From NCBI RefSeq assembly GCF_020662345.1, contig NZ_VMOA01000012.1, positions 62,001 to 126,000 of the forward strand: 64,000 nucleotides of DNA. The letters run 5' to 3'. A model generated the notes under the pieces. That model was not told where the DNA came from and did no database searches. It saw only the letters and a list, made by a program, of their open reading frames with translations. Position numbers and translations under genes: made by a program. This DNA is from Methylobacterium sp. W2. GTDB lineage: Bacteria > Pseudomonadota > Alphaproteobacteria > Rhizobiales > Beijerinckiaceae. This document shows, piece after piece, positions 28,420 through 37,755 of the stretch. Position 1 is the stretch's first letter, and the number at the start of each line of letters is the position of its first letter.

Positions 28420-29037
28420 ATGCGCACACCCCTCGCCGCCCTCCTCGTCGTGATGGCCGCCGCTACCGCAAATGCCCAGAGCCCGGCCCAGGATGCCGGC
28501 CCCACCACCGACCCGACCCAGGTCCGGGCCGGGAGCTACGTGCTCGACGCGGCCCACGGCAAGATCACCTGGTCGGTCAGCCACCTCGGCTACTCCACCT
28601 ATTACGGCCAGATCACCGACGTGGCGGGACAGGCCGACCTCGACCCCAAGGATCCGGGCAAGAGCCGGCTCACGGTGACCATCGGCATGGGGAGCATCAA
28701 CGCCCTCAACGAGGCGCTCAACCGCCATCTCCAGGGGCCGGACTTCTTCGACACCCAGAAGTTTCCCACCGCCACCTTCACCGCCACCCTGGTGGAGCCC
28801 ACGAGCCCGACCACGGCCCGCGTCGCCGGCAGCCTCACCCTGAAGGGCGTGACGAAGCCAGTGGCTTTCGACGCCACTTTCAACCGGGCCGGCCTCAACC
28901 CCATCGACAAGCGCTACACCGTGGGCTTCGACGGCTGGGCCGTGATCAAGCGCTCGGATTTCGGCGTCAGCGCCTTCCTCCCCGCGATCGGCGACGACGT
29001 GTCCCTGCGGCTGGAGGGCGAATTCAAGGCGCAGTGA
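28420..29037 (+). CDS. YceI-family periplasmic lipocalin-like protein
   Basis: 205 residues with a signal peptide (LLVVMAAATANA) and the YceI beta-barrel: YVLDAAHGKITWSVSHLGYS at the start, a central LNRHLQGPDFFD block, and LKGVTKPVAFDATF. YceI proteins bind isoprenoid-like lipids in the periplasm and are often induced by base stress; the physiological role is poorly defined. It lies between ruvC and ruvA on the opposite strand, apparently as an inserted single gene. Confidence 0.93.
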   Translation: MRTPLAALLVVMAAATANAQSPAQDAGPTTDPTQVRAGSYVLDAAHGKITWSVSHLGYSTYYGQITDVAGQADLDPKDPGKSRLTVTIGMGSINALNEALNRHLQGPDFFDTQKFPTATFTATLVEPTSPTTARVAGSLTLKGVTKPVAFDATFNRAGLNPIDKRYTVGFDGWAVIKRSDFGVSAFLPAIGDDVSLRLEGEFKAQ

Positions 29038-29115
29038 GCGGCCGCCTCCCCCCGCGCGGGGAGGCGTTTCAGGCGGTGCCCCCCAGCTCGTCCCGCAAGG
29101 GCGAGAGGAGAATGC

Positions 29116-29682
29116 TCACTCCTTCGCCAGGGCCGCCGCGATCCGCGCGGCGGCAAGCCCGCTCACCCCGGCGACGGGGGCGTGGAGCTTCTTCAGGGCA
29201 TGCGCCCCGCGATGATTGGCATGGGTGACGGCGATGGCCAGGGCATCCGCCGCGTCCGCCGTCTTGAACTCGGCCTTGGGCATCAGGAACTTCACCATCG
29301 CCTGGATCTGCACCTTCTCGGCATGGCCCGAGCCGCAGACGGTCTTCTTCACCAGGTTGGCGGCGTATTCGGAGACGGGAAGCCCCGCCAGCGCGGGTAC
29401 CAGCAGGGCGATGGCGCGGGCGTGCCCGAGCTTCAGGGTCGCCTGCGCATCCTTGTTGACAAAGGTCTCCTCCACGGCGACCTCGTCGGGCGAGAACCCC
29501 GACACCACGCGGGCGATGCCCTCGTGCAATTCCCGCAGGCGCAGGGCGAGCGGCAAGTCCCCATCCGACGTCACCACGCCGCAATCGACATAGGTCAGTT
29601 TGGTCCCGATGACGGAGATCAGACCCCAGCCGGTGCGGCGCAGGCCGGGATCGATGCCGAGGATGCGGATGGGACCGGTCAT
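29116..29682 (-). CDS. ruvC: Holliday junction resolvase RuvC
   Basis: 188 residues. The four acidic catalytic residues of RuvC are visible: D11 in LGIDPG, E71 (or E72) in [11 protein letters not shown], and D143/D146 in DAADALAIA. The conserved helix [18 protein letters not shown] is also present. It cleaves Holliday junctions as a dimer. The ATG at 29682 starts directly before the first catalytic strand; the frame is open ~48 codons further upstream without RuvC-like sequence. yebC, its common upstream neighbour, is displaced to 32 kb. Confidence 0.95.
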   Translation of the reverse strand: MTGPIRILGIDPGLRRTGWGLISVIGTKLTYVDCGVVTSDGDLPLALRLRELHEGIARVVSGFSPDEVAVEETFVNKDAQATLKLGHARAIALLVPALAGLPVSEYAANLVKKTVCGSGHAEKVQIQAMVKFLMPKAEFKTADAADALAIAVTHANHRGAHALKKLHAPVAGVSGLAAARIAAALAKE

Positions 29683-30120
29683 GCGGGCAGGACCAAAGGT
29701 AACAAAATCATGGATCGGACCGCTCCGGGCGCGAGCACCGCGCCAATCTGAGCAGTAAGGACATATCGTGAACGATGTCTTGTGCCAAGGCCTGAACCAG
29801 GCACAGGCAAGACTTTGGCAATGCACAATCCTGACGCCGAAGCCTCCGGACCGATACCTGGGGTAGACCCCGCGCCAGACTGTTGGCCTGCCCTGCGGCC
29901 GTTGTCCTTCTAAACTCTAGCCGATCGGAGCGAAACTCGCAATATTACTGCAAAAAACCGAATCACGCGTCCAAAATCCAGATTTATAATTTGATACTTA
30001 TTACAAATATCCAATAAGACGCAGATATTATCAGAAAAGATTCGACAAACAGTTTGTAAATGCGATTTTGGTAAGGCTTTATAGATATTTTTATATGATT
30101 TTATAAGAATGACATGAAAT
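29683..30120. other. Intergenic region with long AT-rich block
   Basis: About 440 bases without a confident gene. From ~29935 to 30120 the DNA is far richer in A and T than its surroundings (for example TATAGATATTTTTATATG near 30080-30100). It precedes the TTG-started gene and chemoreceptor gene at 30.1-32 kb, and parallels the AT-rich leader of the other chemoreceptor gene at 20.7 kb. Confidence 0.6.
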
Positions 30121-30504
30121 TTGACTGAATTACTGGTGCCCCTGAACAGATCAGAATGCTCTCTAAGCCGACCTGCCGCCGGACTCATCGCTGGTCTAGC
30201 GGTGATCACGGTCGTCCTGGTCCCACTCGGCCTCTTGGCAATACCCGCCTCCCGAACGGTGGTGGTCCTTGGCCCGCCCGGGCACGACATGGCCGCCCTC
30301 GTCGCCCGAGCCGGCGGGTCGATCCTGCGCATGGGCGGATGGACCAACAGCATCGTAGTCACCGCCGGCCCACCGGATCTGGTCGCCCGCCTCTACGCCT
30401 CCGGCGCGTGGCTCGTCATCGACGCCGGCGACGCGCGCGGCTGCGATTCCGCATCCCGATCCCCTGCTTCACGAGCCCGAGCTCCCCTAGCCAAGCGCAT
30501 CTGA
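30121..30504 (+). CDS. Membrane-anchored small protein, unknown function
   Basis: 127 residues from a TTG (a GTG at 30136 is an alternative). One membrane segment (AAGLIAGLAVITVVLVPLGLL) leads to a compact region (RTVVVLGPPGHDMAALVARAGGS..., LYASGAWLVIDAGDARGC) with a single Cys, then a low-complexity end. No family recognised. Its stop lies 15 bases before the next chemoreceptor gene, so the two are probably cotranscribed. It may modulate or sense for that receptor; this is inference from position only. Confidence 0.6.
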   Translation: MTELLVPLNRSECSLSRPAAGLIAGLAVITVVLVPLGLLAIPASRTVVVLGPPGHDMAALVARAGGSILRMGGWTNSIVVTAGPPDLVARLYASGAWLVIDAGDARGCDSASRSPASRARAPLAKRI

Positions 30505-30519
30505 AAGACCCGAACCTCA

Positions 30520-31998
30520 ATGACGAACCTCGAGACTCTCCGGCGGAGCTTCAGCCGATTCCTGATCGTCCTCCTCTGGCTGCACCTGCCGATCATCGGG
30601 CTCGGCGCCTGGTTCAGCGGGAACGCTCCGACGGATGCCATCCTGGCGGCAACCATCCTGGCGGGGCTCAGCACGCTGACACGTTGGCGATCTCCCACCG
30701 GTATGGTGACCCGCCTCGTCAGCAGCCTGTCGTTGATCGGCATGGCGGCCGTGCTGCTCTCGATCTTCTCCGGGCATTCCTGGCAGATCGACCTGCACAT
30801 GTACTTTTTCGCCTGCATGGCACTGGTCGTGGCGTGGTGCGACTGGCGCGTCCTGATTGCCTGTGCGGCGGCCACGGCCGGGCACCACCTCGCCCTCGAT
30901 CTCGCGATGCCGGCTCTGATCTTTCCCCAGGGCGTCGCGGGAGGGGAACTGAGGCGCGTGGCGCTCCATGCGGTCATCCTGATCCTCGAGACCGGCGTGC
31001 TCGCCTGGGTGGCAAAAACCATCGTGGCGACCTTCACCGCCCAGGCGGCCTCTGAGCGGGAGATCCGGACGCAGATGGCGCGCATGCAGGCCCTCGAGGC
31101 GGAAACGGCCCTGGCGCGTGCCGGTGCAGAAACAGAGCGCAGAGCCGCGATGCAGCAGACAGCCCACTACTTCGAATCCACGGTGAGCGGCATCCTCGGC
31201 CGGGTCACACTGGCCGCCGCGGCAATGCAGGACACAGCGCGCACGATGGCGGGGACGGCGGACAGTACGGCGGGACAGGCGAGCGCCGTCGCGCGGGCCG
31301 TCGCGACCGCGGCCGAGGGCGCTGTCGCCAACGTCACGTTGGTGGCTGCCTCTGCAGAGGAGCTCGGCGCCTCGGTTCAGGAGATCGGTCGGCAGGTGGA
31401 GGAATCGGCGCGCATGGCGCAAGGCGCGGTTGGCCAGGCCGATGCGACGGGCCGTCTGGTCCAGGCCCTGAGCACGGGCGCCGCCCGAATCGGCGACGTC
31501 GTTGGGATGATCACGGGCATCGCCGGACAGACCAACCTCCTGGCGCTCAACGCCACGATCGAGGCGGCGCGGGCCGGCGACGCCGGTCGCGGCTTCGCCG
31601 TGGTCGCCTCGGAGGTCAAGGAGCTCGCCAACCAGACTGCCAGGGCCACCGAAGAGATCGTTCAACAGATCAGCGCGATCCAGGGGACGACCGGCGAGGC
31701 GGTGGCTGCCATCGAGAGCATCGTTGCGCGTATCCGCACCATGAGCAGTGCGGCGGACACTATCGCGGGTGCGGTGGATCAACAGGGCGCGGCAACGCGC
31801 GAGATCATCCGCAACGTGGCCAAGGCCGCCGCAAGCACCAGTGCGATCACCGGGACTATCGGAAGCGTCGCCGGGTCGGCCGGGGAGACCGGAACGGCCG
31901 CGGCCAAGGTCCTCGCTTCGGCCTCGGCCCTCGCGCACGAAGCCGGTCAGCTCGGTGCTGAAGTCGATCGCTTCCTGGATACCGTCAAGGCTGCGTGA
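30520..31998 (+). CDS. Methyl-accepting chemotaxis protein with multi-pass membrane sensor
   Basis: 492 residues. The first ~190 form five or six closely spaced membrane helices with no large periplasmic domain ([19 protein letters not shown], ... [19 protein letters not shown]). Such receptors sense membrane or cytosolic cues. A linker coil leads to the MCP signalling domain with tip sequence [26 protein letters not shown] (residues ~340-375) and [15 protein letters not shown]. No CheB/CheR-docking pentapeptide is visible at the end (VKAA). It sits on the plus strand between ruvC and yebC. Confidence 0.9.
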   Translation: MTNLETLRRSFSRFLIVLLWLHLPIIGLGAWFSGNAPTDAILAATILAGLSTLTRWRSPTGMVTRLVSSLSLIGMAAVLLSIFSGHSWQIDLHMYFFACMALVVAWCDWRVLIACAAATAGHHLALDLAMPALIFPQGVAGGELRRVALHAVILILETGVLAWVAKTIVATFTAQAASEREIRTQMARMQALEAETALARAGAETERRAAMQQTAHYFESTVSGILGRVTLAAAAMQDTARTMAGTADSTAGQASAVARAVATAAEGAVANVTLVAASAEELGASVQEIGRQVEESARMAQGAVGQADATGRLVQALSTGAARIGDVVGMITGIAGQTNLLALNATIEAARAGDAGRGFAVVASEVKELANQTARATEEIVQQISAIQGTTGEAVAAIESIVARIRTMSSAADTIAGAVDQQGAATREIIRNVAKAAASTSAITGTIGSVAGSAGETGTAAAKVLASASALAHEAGQLGAEVDRFLDTVKAA

Positions 31999-32127
31999 TC
32001 CCGATTCCGCTCCAGCAAAGCGGATGACCGGATCGGTCGAGCCCGTCCGGCACCTCAGCGAGGCCCAAATCCGCCCTCCCGAAGGGATCAATCGGATTTG
32101 GCATGACCCCTCTCGGTTCCGGGGCGC

Positions 32128-32874
32128 TCACCCCTCCAGCTTCGCCACCAGCGCGTCGGAGAGGGCGAAATTGACGTAGACGTTCTGGACGTCGTCCTGG
32201 TCCTCGATGACCTCCACCAGGCGGATCAACTTCTCGCCGGTTTCGTCGTCGACCTCGATGGTGTTCTGGGCCTTCCAGACCAGGGCCGTGCGGCGCGGCT
32301 CGCCGAAGCGGGCCTCCAGGGCCTTGGAGACCTCGCCGTAGGAATCCTGGGCGCAGGTGATCTCGTGACCATCATCGGAGGAGCGCACGTCATCGGCGCC
32401 CGCCTCGATGGCGGCCTCCAGCATCGTGTCGGCATCGGCCACCTTGGCGTCGAACTCCACCACGCCGACATGGTCGAACATGAAGGAGACGGCGCCCGTC
32501 TCGGCGAGGCTGCCGCCGGACTTGGTGAAGGCGGAGCGCACGTCGGAGGCGGTGCGGTTGCGGTTGTCGGTCTGGGCCTCGACGATGAGGGCAGCGCCGC
32601 CGGGGCCGTAGCCCTCGTAGCGGATCTCGTCGTAGCTCTCGGCATCGGCGCCCGAGGCCTTCTTGATGGCGCGCTCGATATTGTCCTTGGGCACATTCTC
32701 GGCCCGGGCCGCAATGATGGCGGCGCGCAGGCGCGCGTTCATCGCCGGGTCGGGCATGCCGAGCTTGGCCGCCACCGTGATCTCGCGGGCGAGCTTGCCG
32801 AAGATCTTGGATCGGACCGCATCGACGCGGCCCTTGCGGTGCATGATGTTCTTGAACTGGGAATGGCCGGCCAT
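32128..32874 (-). CDS. yebC: YebC/PmpR-type translational or transcriptional regulator
   Basis: 248 residues with the family's invariant start [15 protein letters not shown], then the [14 protein letters not shown] helix, [14 protein letters not shown] and the three-domain acidic body. Recent work on YebC/TACO1 proteins links them to translation of proline-rich stretches; older work to DNA binding. The ATG at 32874 matches the conserved N-terminus. In many proteobacteria yebC directly precedes ruvC; here ~2.4 kb with two plus-strand genes intervenes. Confidence 0.95.
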   Translation of the reverse strand: MAGHSQFKNIMHRKGRVDAVRSKIFGKLAREITVAAKLGMPDPAMNARLRAAIIAARAENVPKDNIERAIKKASGADAESYDEIRYEGYGPGGAALIVEAQTDNRNRTASDVRSAFTKSGGSLAETGAVSFMFDHVGVVEFDAKVADADTMLEAAIEAGADDVRSSDDGHEITCAQDSYGEVSKALEARFGEPRRTALVWKAQNTIEVDDETGEKLIRLVEVIEDQDDVQNVYVNFALSDALVAKLEG

Positions 32875-33035
32875 GGCGTGACCTTGGGTCGTATCGGAGG
32901 TGGAACGGAGGGGCACGCATGCGTCGCCGCAGCGGCATTTGGCCGGGTTATAGGCCGGGTCCGCCCATGGAGGCAACGCGAGCGAGCCCGCCGCGTTGGC
33001 GGAACAGGGCTTTTCCGGCCCCGGCGGATACGAAC

Positions 33036-33194
33036 ATGGCGACATCCTCCCGAGACGACGGGGCCGGGCGGCCCTGGTGGCGCCTCGCCCTCACCGCCGG
33101 CCTCGGTTTCCTGGCTGGCGCGACGCTGTTCCCCAGGCAGGCCAAGGGGATCAGCCCGCCCGCTCGTGCCAGGCCGCCAGCCCCGCGAGGGTGA
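33036..33194 (+). CDS. Putative 52-residue single-pass membrane protein
   Basis: From the ATG at 33036 the frame gives a polar head ([15 protein letters not shown]), one hydrophobic segment ([17 protein letters not shown]) and a basic, Pro-rich tail. It overlaps the 3' end of cbbY on the other strand by 44 bases. The ribosome binding site is weak (GGCGGA). The membrane-helix layout is plausible for a real small protein, but there is no other support. Confidence 0.35.
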   Translation: MATSSRDDGAGRPWWRLALTAGLGFLAGATLFPRQAKGISPPARARPPAPRG

Positions 33195-33897
33195 CGACAC
33201 CCCCGGTCCATGGGGTTCCCGAGAGGTGGGTATGGGGCGTCCCCGGCTCACCGAGATCCGACACCGCCGAAAAGGCGCCGTCCAGACTATGGCTGCCGGT
33301 GTAGCGGCTGCGCGTGGCTACTACGGGCAGGCCCGCATCCAGCGCCGAGCGGATGCCGGCCGCCGAATCCTCAAAGGCGATGGCTTCTCCCGCGGCCACG
33401 CCGAGGCGCGTCAGGGCCAGGACGAACACGTCCGGATGCGGCTTCTTGCGCTCCGCCTCGTCGCCGCAGGCGACCACGTCGAAGGGGCTACCCTCGGGAA
33501 AATTGACGGCGAGGAGCGCATCCACGTTGGGACGGCTCGTGGTGCTCGCCACCGCAAGAAGCAGGCCCGCGCGCTTGGCTTCCCCCACCAGGCGCGCGAT
33601 GCCCGGGCGCAGTTCGAGCGCCCCCTTCGTGACGAGGTCGCCGTAGATCCCGGTCTTGCGGTCGTGGATCTCGCCCATCTGGGCGCGGCGTTCCGCATCC
33701 GGATCGCCGTGCTCGGTGGCCACGTAATGGGCGAGCCGCTCCTTGCCACCCATGACTGTGAGGAGGTCGGCATAGAGTTCCGGCGACCAGTGCCAGTCGA
33801 GGCCCAGCTCGGAAAAGGCGCGGTTGAAGGCCTGCCGGTGCAGGTCCTCGGTCTCGGCCAGCGTCCCGTCGACGTCGAAGATCAGCGCCTTCAACAT
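33151..33897 (-). CDS. cbbY: CbbY-type HAD phosphatase
   Basis: 248 residues of the HAD superfamily: catalytic DXD at D8/D10 in [19 protein letters not shown], motif II Ser/Thr in ASTTSRPN, Lys in ERKKPHPD and acidic motif FEDSAAG. The GTLAETE...LHRxAFN and GGKERLAHY blocks match CbbY, which removes xylulose-1,5-bisphosphate, an inhibitory by-product of RuBisCO. That is notable, since no RuBisCO gene is near. Its start overlaps rpe by seven bases, so it is the last gene of fbp-prk-rpe-cbbY. Confidence 0.85.
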   Translation of the reverse strand: MLKALIFDVDGTLAETEDLHRQAFNRAFSELGLDWHWSPELYADLLTVMGGKERLAHYVATEHGDPDAERRAQMGEIHDRKTGIYGDLVTKGALELRPGIARLVGEAKRAGLLLAVASTTSRPNVDALLAVNFPEGSPFDVVACGDEAERKKPHPDVFVLALTRLGVAAGEAIAFEDSAAGIRSALDAGLPVVATRSRYTGSHSLDGAFSAVSDLGEPGTPHTHLSGTPWTGGVVTLAGLAAWHERAG

Positions 33898-34577
33898 GCG
33901 ACGGTGCCGCCGGCGCCCGCCCGGATCGCGGCGATGCGCTCGGCATATCCGGCCGGTCCGCCCTTGAACACGGCGCTGCCGGCGACGAACGCGTTGGCTC
34001 CGGCAGCGGCGGCGAGGCCGACATTCTCCGGGGTGATGCCGCCATCCACCTCGATGTCGATGTCGCGGCCGGCGGTCATGGCCTTGATCCGGGCGATGGT
34101 CTCCAGGGTCGAGGGGATGAAGCTCTGGCCGCCGAAGCCGGGATTCACCGTCATCACCAGGACGAGATCGACCATGTCGATCAGGGGCTCGATGGCGCTC
34201 GCAGGGGTGCCCGGATTCAGCGCGATCCCGGCGCGCTTGCCGAGGGTCCGGATGGTCTGGAGCGAGCGGTGGATATGCGGGCCGGCCTCGACATGGACCG
34301 AAATCGCATCCGCGCCCGCCTCGGCGAAGGCGGCGAGATACGGGTCGGCGGGGGCGATCATCAGGTGGACGTCGAAGACCTTGGCGCTGTGCGGCCGAAG
34401 CGCCTTCACCACGTCGGGCCCGAAGGTGATGTTAGGCACGAAATGCCCGTCCATCACGTCGAGATGGATCCAGTCCGCACCGGCCTCCGAGACCGCACGA
34501 ACCTCCTCGCCGAGGGCGGCGAAATCCGCCGCGAGGATGGAGGGAGAGATGATGGGGCCGGCCGTTCGGGTCGTCAT
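33891..34577 (-). CDS. rpe: Ribulose-phosphate 3-epimerase
   Basis: 228-residue TIM-barrel enzyme interconverting ribulose-5-phosphate and xylulose-5-phosphate. Signatures are SPSILAADF, the metal/catalytic blocks [14 protein letters not shown] and [18 protein letters not shown], and IEVDGGI. A GTG six codons upstream (34595), preceded by GAAAGAG, is an alternative start. It lies ~60 bases after prk and overlaps cbbY, which supports one transcript. Confidence 0.94.
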   Translation of the reverse strand: MTTRTAGPIISPSILAADFAALGEEVRAVSEAGADWIHLDVMDGHFVPNITFGPDVVKALRPHSAKVFDVHLMIAPADPYLAAFAEAGADAISVHVEAGPHIHRSLQTIRTLGKRAGIALNPGTPASAIEPLIDMVDLVLVMTVNPGFGGQSFIPSTLETIARIKAMTAGRDIDIEVDGGITPENVGLAAAAGANAFVAGSAVFKGGPAGYAERIAAIRAGAGGTVAC

Positions 34578-34638
34578 ACGGGCTATCTCGTTCACTCTTT
34601 CGGTCCGGCAAGTGCCGTCGCGCGGACGTCGGGTCGTC

Positions 34639-35499
34639 TCAGGCGAGCCGGCGCTTGCGCTCCACGAGCTGCATGATGATCGGGGTCAGGATGAGCTGCA
34701 TCGCGATGTCGAGCTTGCCGCCGGGAATCACGATGGAATTGGCACGGCTCATGAAGGAGCCCTGGATCATCGAGATCAGGTAGGAGAAGTCGATACCCTT
34801 CGGATCCTTGAACCGGATCACCACCATCGATTCGTCGGCGGTGGGAATCCAGCGGGCGATGAAGGGGTTGGAGGTGTCCACCGTGGGCACGCGCTGGAAG
34901 TTGATGTCGGTCCAGGTGAATTGCGGGCAGATCGTCTGCACGTAATCCGGCATGCGCCGCAGGATCACGTCGGTGACGGCCTCGGTGGAATAGCCGCGGA
35001 ACGAGCGGTCCCGGTGCAGCTTCTGGATCCATTCGAGATTGATCACCGGCACGACGCCGATCTTGAGGTCGGCGTAGCGGGCCATATCGACGTTGTCGTC
35101 GACGACGCAGCCGTGAAGGCCTTCGTAGAACAGCAGGTCGGAGCCCGGCGGGAAATCCTCCCAGGGCGTGAAGGTGCCCGGCTCGGCGCCATAGGCTTGA
35201 GCGTCGGCGACGTCATGGACGTAGTGGCGCGTACGCCCGCCCCCGGACTCACCGTAGCTGCGAAACACCTCCTCCAGTTCCAAGAGGAGGTTGGCGCGGG
35301 GCGCGAAGTGGCTGAGGGTCGGCTCCTCGGCCATGGCCTTACGCATGGCGTTGCGATCGAGGGCGTGGAACGCGTCCCCCTCGATGTAGACCGCGCTCAC
35401 GTCCTCGCGGCGGAAGATCTGTTCGAACGTGTTGCGCACGGAGGTCGTGCCGGCGCCCGACGATCCGGTGACCGAGATGATGGGATGACGCGCCGACAT
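34639..35499 (-). CDS. prk: Phosphoribulokinase (bacterial class I)
   Basis: 286 residues, the usual size of proteobacterial PRK. The P-loop GSSGAGTTS lies at residues 12-20 with Thr in place of Lys, typical of this class. Further signatures are [11 protein letters not shown], a block [20 protein letters not shown] and [21 protein letters not shown]. It phosphorylates ribulose-5-phosphate to ribulose-1,5-bisphosphate. It sits 34 bases after fbp. In Methylobacterium extorquens, which lacks RuBisCO, PRK is required for methylotrophy because RuBP acts as effector of the regulator QscR; the same could apply here. Confidence 0.95.
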   Translation of the reverse strand: MSARHPIISVTGSSGAGTTSVRNTFEQIFRREDVSAVYIEGDAFHALDRNAMRKAMAEEPTLSHFAPRANLLLELEEVFRSYGESGGGRTRHYVHDVADAQAYGAEPGTFTPWEDFPPGSDLLFYEGLHGCVVDDNVDMARYADLKIGVVPVINLEWIQKLHRDRSFRGYSTEAVTDVILRRMPDYVQTICPQFTWTDINFQRVPTVDTSNPFIARWIPTADESMVVIRFKDPKGIDFSYLISMIQGSFMSRANSIVIPGGKLDIAMQLILTPIIMQLVERKRRLA

Positions 35500-35533
35500 G
35501 AGCGATGCCCGACCGGTTCCAGCCCGTCCCCGG

Positions 35534-36595
35534 TCAGCTGCGCATCAGGCCGCGCTGCCCGAACAGGGGCGAGCGGCCGGCGGCGGCGTTGCGGCCACCG
35601 TAATACTTGGCGACACAGGCCACGTCCTCGCTCGAGCCGAACACCAGCGGCACGCGCTCGTGGATGCCGGTGGCGGAGATGTCGAGGATGCGGTTGGCGC
35701 CGTCGGTGGCGGCCGCACCGGCCTGCTCCATCAGCATCGCGATGGGCGCGGCCTCGTAGAGAAGGCGCAAGCGGCCCTGCGCGTAGCCCTTCCGGTTGTC
35801 GCCGGGATAGAGGAACACGCCGCCACGGAGGAGAACCCGCTGCGCATCCGCCACCAGGGAGCCGAGCCAGCGCATGTTGAAATTCTTGTCCAGCGGCCCG
35901 TCGGAACCGGCCAGACAATCCTCGATATAGGCCTTCACCGGGGTGTCCCAATGGCGGGCGTTGGAGGCGTTGATGGCGTATTCCTTGGCGGCGGCCACCA
36001 CCTCGATCCGCGGGCTGGTGAGGCGGAACACGCGCTCGGCCCGGTCCAGGGTGAAGATCTGCGTGCCGAAGCCGAGCGTCAGCACCAGGGAGGTCGCCGG
36101 ACCGTAGGTGACGAAGCCTGCGGCGAGCTGAGCGGTGCCGGGACTGGTGAACGAGCCGAGCGGGTTCTCCGCCGTTGCGCCCACGGGCCGGATACCGAAG
36201 ATCGAGCCCACCGCCATGTTCACGCCGATGTTGGACGAGCCGTCCAGGGGATCAATGGCGACGGCAAGGGGGGCGCCGGCATTGAGGAGCATGATGCCCT
36301 CAGCCTCCTCGGAGGCGACCTCCGCCACCGGCGCGCCGCGCAGGGCCTCGGTGAAGCGGTGGTGCGCCAGCACGTCGAGGGCCTTCTGCACGTCGCCGTC
36401 GCTGTTCTGCTCGCCCTGCGCCGCGAGATCACCGCCGCCCAGTGCGCCGCGGCCGATCACCTCGCTCACGTCCACGGCCGCCTCGGCACAGGCCGCGATG
36501 ACTGCGGCGACATCGGCGAGGCCCTGATCGGCGGCGACCGCCTGGGCGAGGTACGCATCGAGCCGCGACCCGATTTCCAGAGACCCCAACGACAT
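35534..36595 (-). CDS. fbp: Fructose-1,6-bisphosphatase, class I
   Basis: 353 residues with the class I FBPase metal/substrate block DPLDGSSN (115-122), preceded by a Glu-rich SEEAEG metal site and followed by MAVGSIFGI. Substrate loops later include RWLGSLVADAQR and GGVFLYPGDNRKGY. It hydrolyses fructose-1,6-bisphosphate (and often sedoheptulose-1,7-bisphosphate) in gluconeogenesis or pentose-phosphate regeneration. First gene of the fbp-prk-rpe-cbbY cluster, divergent from the LysR-type regulator with ~200 bases between. Confidence 0.95.
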   Translation of the reverse strand: MSLGSLEIGSRLDAYLAQAVAADQGLADVAAVIAACAEAAVDVSEVIGRGALGGGDLAAQGEQNSDGDVQKALDVLAHHRFTEALRGAPVAEVASEEAEGIMLLNAGAPLAVAIDPLDGSSNIGVNMAVGSIFGIRPVGATAENPLGSFTSPGTAQLAAGFVTYGPATSLVLTLGFGTQIFTLDRAERVFRLTSPRIEVVAAAKEYAINASNARHWDTPVKAYIEDCLAGSDGPLDKNFNMRWLGSLVADAQRVLLRGGVFLYPGDNRKGYAQGRLRLLYEAAPIAMLMEQAGAAATDGANRILDISATGIHERVPLVFGSSEDVACVAKYYGGRNAAAGRSPLFGQRGLMRS

Positions 36596-36688
36596 CGGCT
36601 CACGTCCTCTTCCACAGACATGCCGGAGACCATCCGGCCGCTCATCATCCGTCCAGGTACCGGGCCTTCGAAAGCCCGGAGCACCGCC

Positions 36689-36746
36689 CTTTGCACGATA
36701 GCGCCGGGTTCAACCAGAGCGCCAGACGGGCATTCCCCGTGCAAAG
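36689..36746. promoter_or_regulatory. Spaced 9-base inverted repeat in fbp/cbbR promoter region
   Basis: CTTTGCACG (36689-36697) and its exact reverse complement CGTGCAAAG (36738-36746) lie 40 bases apart, centre to centre 49 bases. They sit in the divergent promoter region between fbp and the LysR-type gene, where such regulators bind as tetramers to separated recognition and activation sites and bend the DNA. The 9/9 match makes an operator role plausible; the exact CbbR TNA-N7/8-TNA consensus is not obvious. Confidence 0.45.
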
Positions 36747-36798
36747 AAGGAATTCTGAAAAAACTTGCGGGCGGTTCCAAAAAAACTAAAAACGCCGG

Positions 36799-37755
36799 AT
36801 GCGCAACCTCTCGCTCAAGCAACTCCAGGCCGTCGCAGCGGTCGCCCGCCTCGGAACGATGACCCGTGCGGCCCAGGAACTCAACGTCACCTCGGCGGCG
36901 CTCTACGCGCGCATCCGCCAGTTGGAGGAGGAGGCGGGGCTGCTGCTGTTCGACCGGACCCCCACGGGCCTGAAGCCCACCGATGCCGGGCGGGAGATGC
37001 TGTGGGCGATCGACAGCATCAACACGGTGCTGGAGACCTGCGCCGACCGGCTCCAGACCCTCAAGGGTGGAAGCGGCGGCCGGGTCGCCATGGGGGTGGT
37101 GTCCACCGCCAAGTACTTCACGCCTCAGATCATCGCCGGCTTCGTCGACCGTTATCCCGCAGTGGAGATCAACCTCGTCGTCGGCAATCGCGGCGCCATG
37201 GTCGAGGCCCTGCGTAACTACGAAATCGACTTCGCCATCATGGGCCGTCCGCCGCGCGACTTCGCCATCGAGGCCGAAATGTTCGGCGCGCACCCGCTGG
37301 TGATCATCGCGGCGCCGAGCCATCGCATCAGCACGCGCACCAACCTCACCCGGGCGGATCTGGCCGAGGAATCCTTCCTGGTGCGCGAGGAGGGGTCCGG
37401 CACTCGTACGGTGTTCGAGGAGTTCATGTCGGGCATCATGATCCAGCGCGCAAAGCTCGGGATCGATTCGGGCTCGAACGAAACCATCAAGCAGGCGGTG
37501 ATGGCCGGGCTCGGCATCGCCCTCATCTCCGGCCACACGGTGGCGGCCGAGGTGGAGAGCGGGCGTCTCATCCTGCTCGACGTGCAGGGATTACCGATCC
37601 GCCGCGACTGGTACGTGGTCCGCCGCGCCGACAAGGTGCTCGGGCCGGCGGCGGCGGCGTTCTGGGATTACACGGTGAAGGAAGGCGGGCGGAAGCTGCC
37701 GCGTCTGGCCCTGACACCGGCCGTCAGTTCGGTCACCGCGGAGTTCGAGGCGTGA
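36799..37755 (+). CDS. cbbR: LysR-type regulator, CbbR/QscR-like
   Basis: 318 residues. The N-terminal winged helix (LSLKQLQAVAAVARLGTMTRAAQELNVT-like, residues 3-30) and the dimer helix are standard LysR. The effector domain contains FDRTPTGLKPTDAG and GVVSTAKYFTPQIIAGF, close to CbbR proteins that sense RuBP, NADPH or other Calvin metabolites. QscR, a CbbR homologue controlling serine-cycle genes in Methylobacterium extorquens, is an equally good label. Divergent transcription from fbp-prk is the classical CbbR arrangement. Its last codons overlap the next gene by four bases. Confidence 0.88.
   Translation: MRNLSLKQLQAVAAVARLGTMTRAAQELNVTSAALYARIRQLEEEAGLLLFDRTPTGLKPTDAGREMLWAIDSINTVLETCADRLQTLKGGSGGRVAMGVVSTAKYFTPQIIAGFVDRYPAVEINLVVGNRGAMVEALRNYEIDFAIMGRPPRDFAIEAEMFGAHPLVIIAAPSHRISTRTNLTRADLAEESFLVREEGSGTRTVFEEFMSGIMIQRAKLGIDSGSNETIKQAVMAGLGIALISGHTVAAEVESGRLILLDVQGLPIRRDWYVVRRADKVLGPAAAAFWDYTVKEGGRKLPRLALTPAVSSVTAEFEA

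Noticed and set aside
32365..35880. Plus-strand frame of ~1,170 codons across yebC, cbbY, rpe and prk
   Set aside because: It lies antisense to four well-supported enzymes and shows no recognisable domain.
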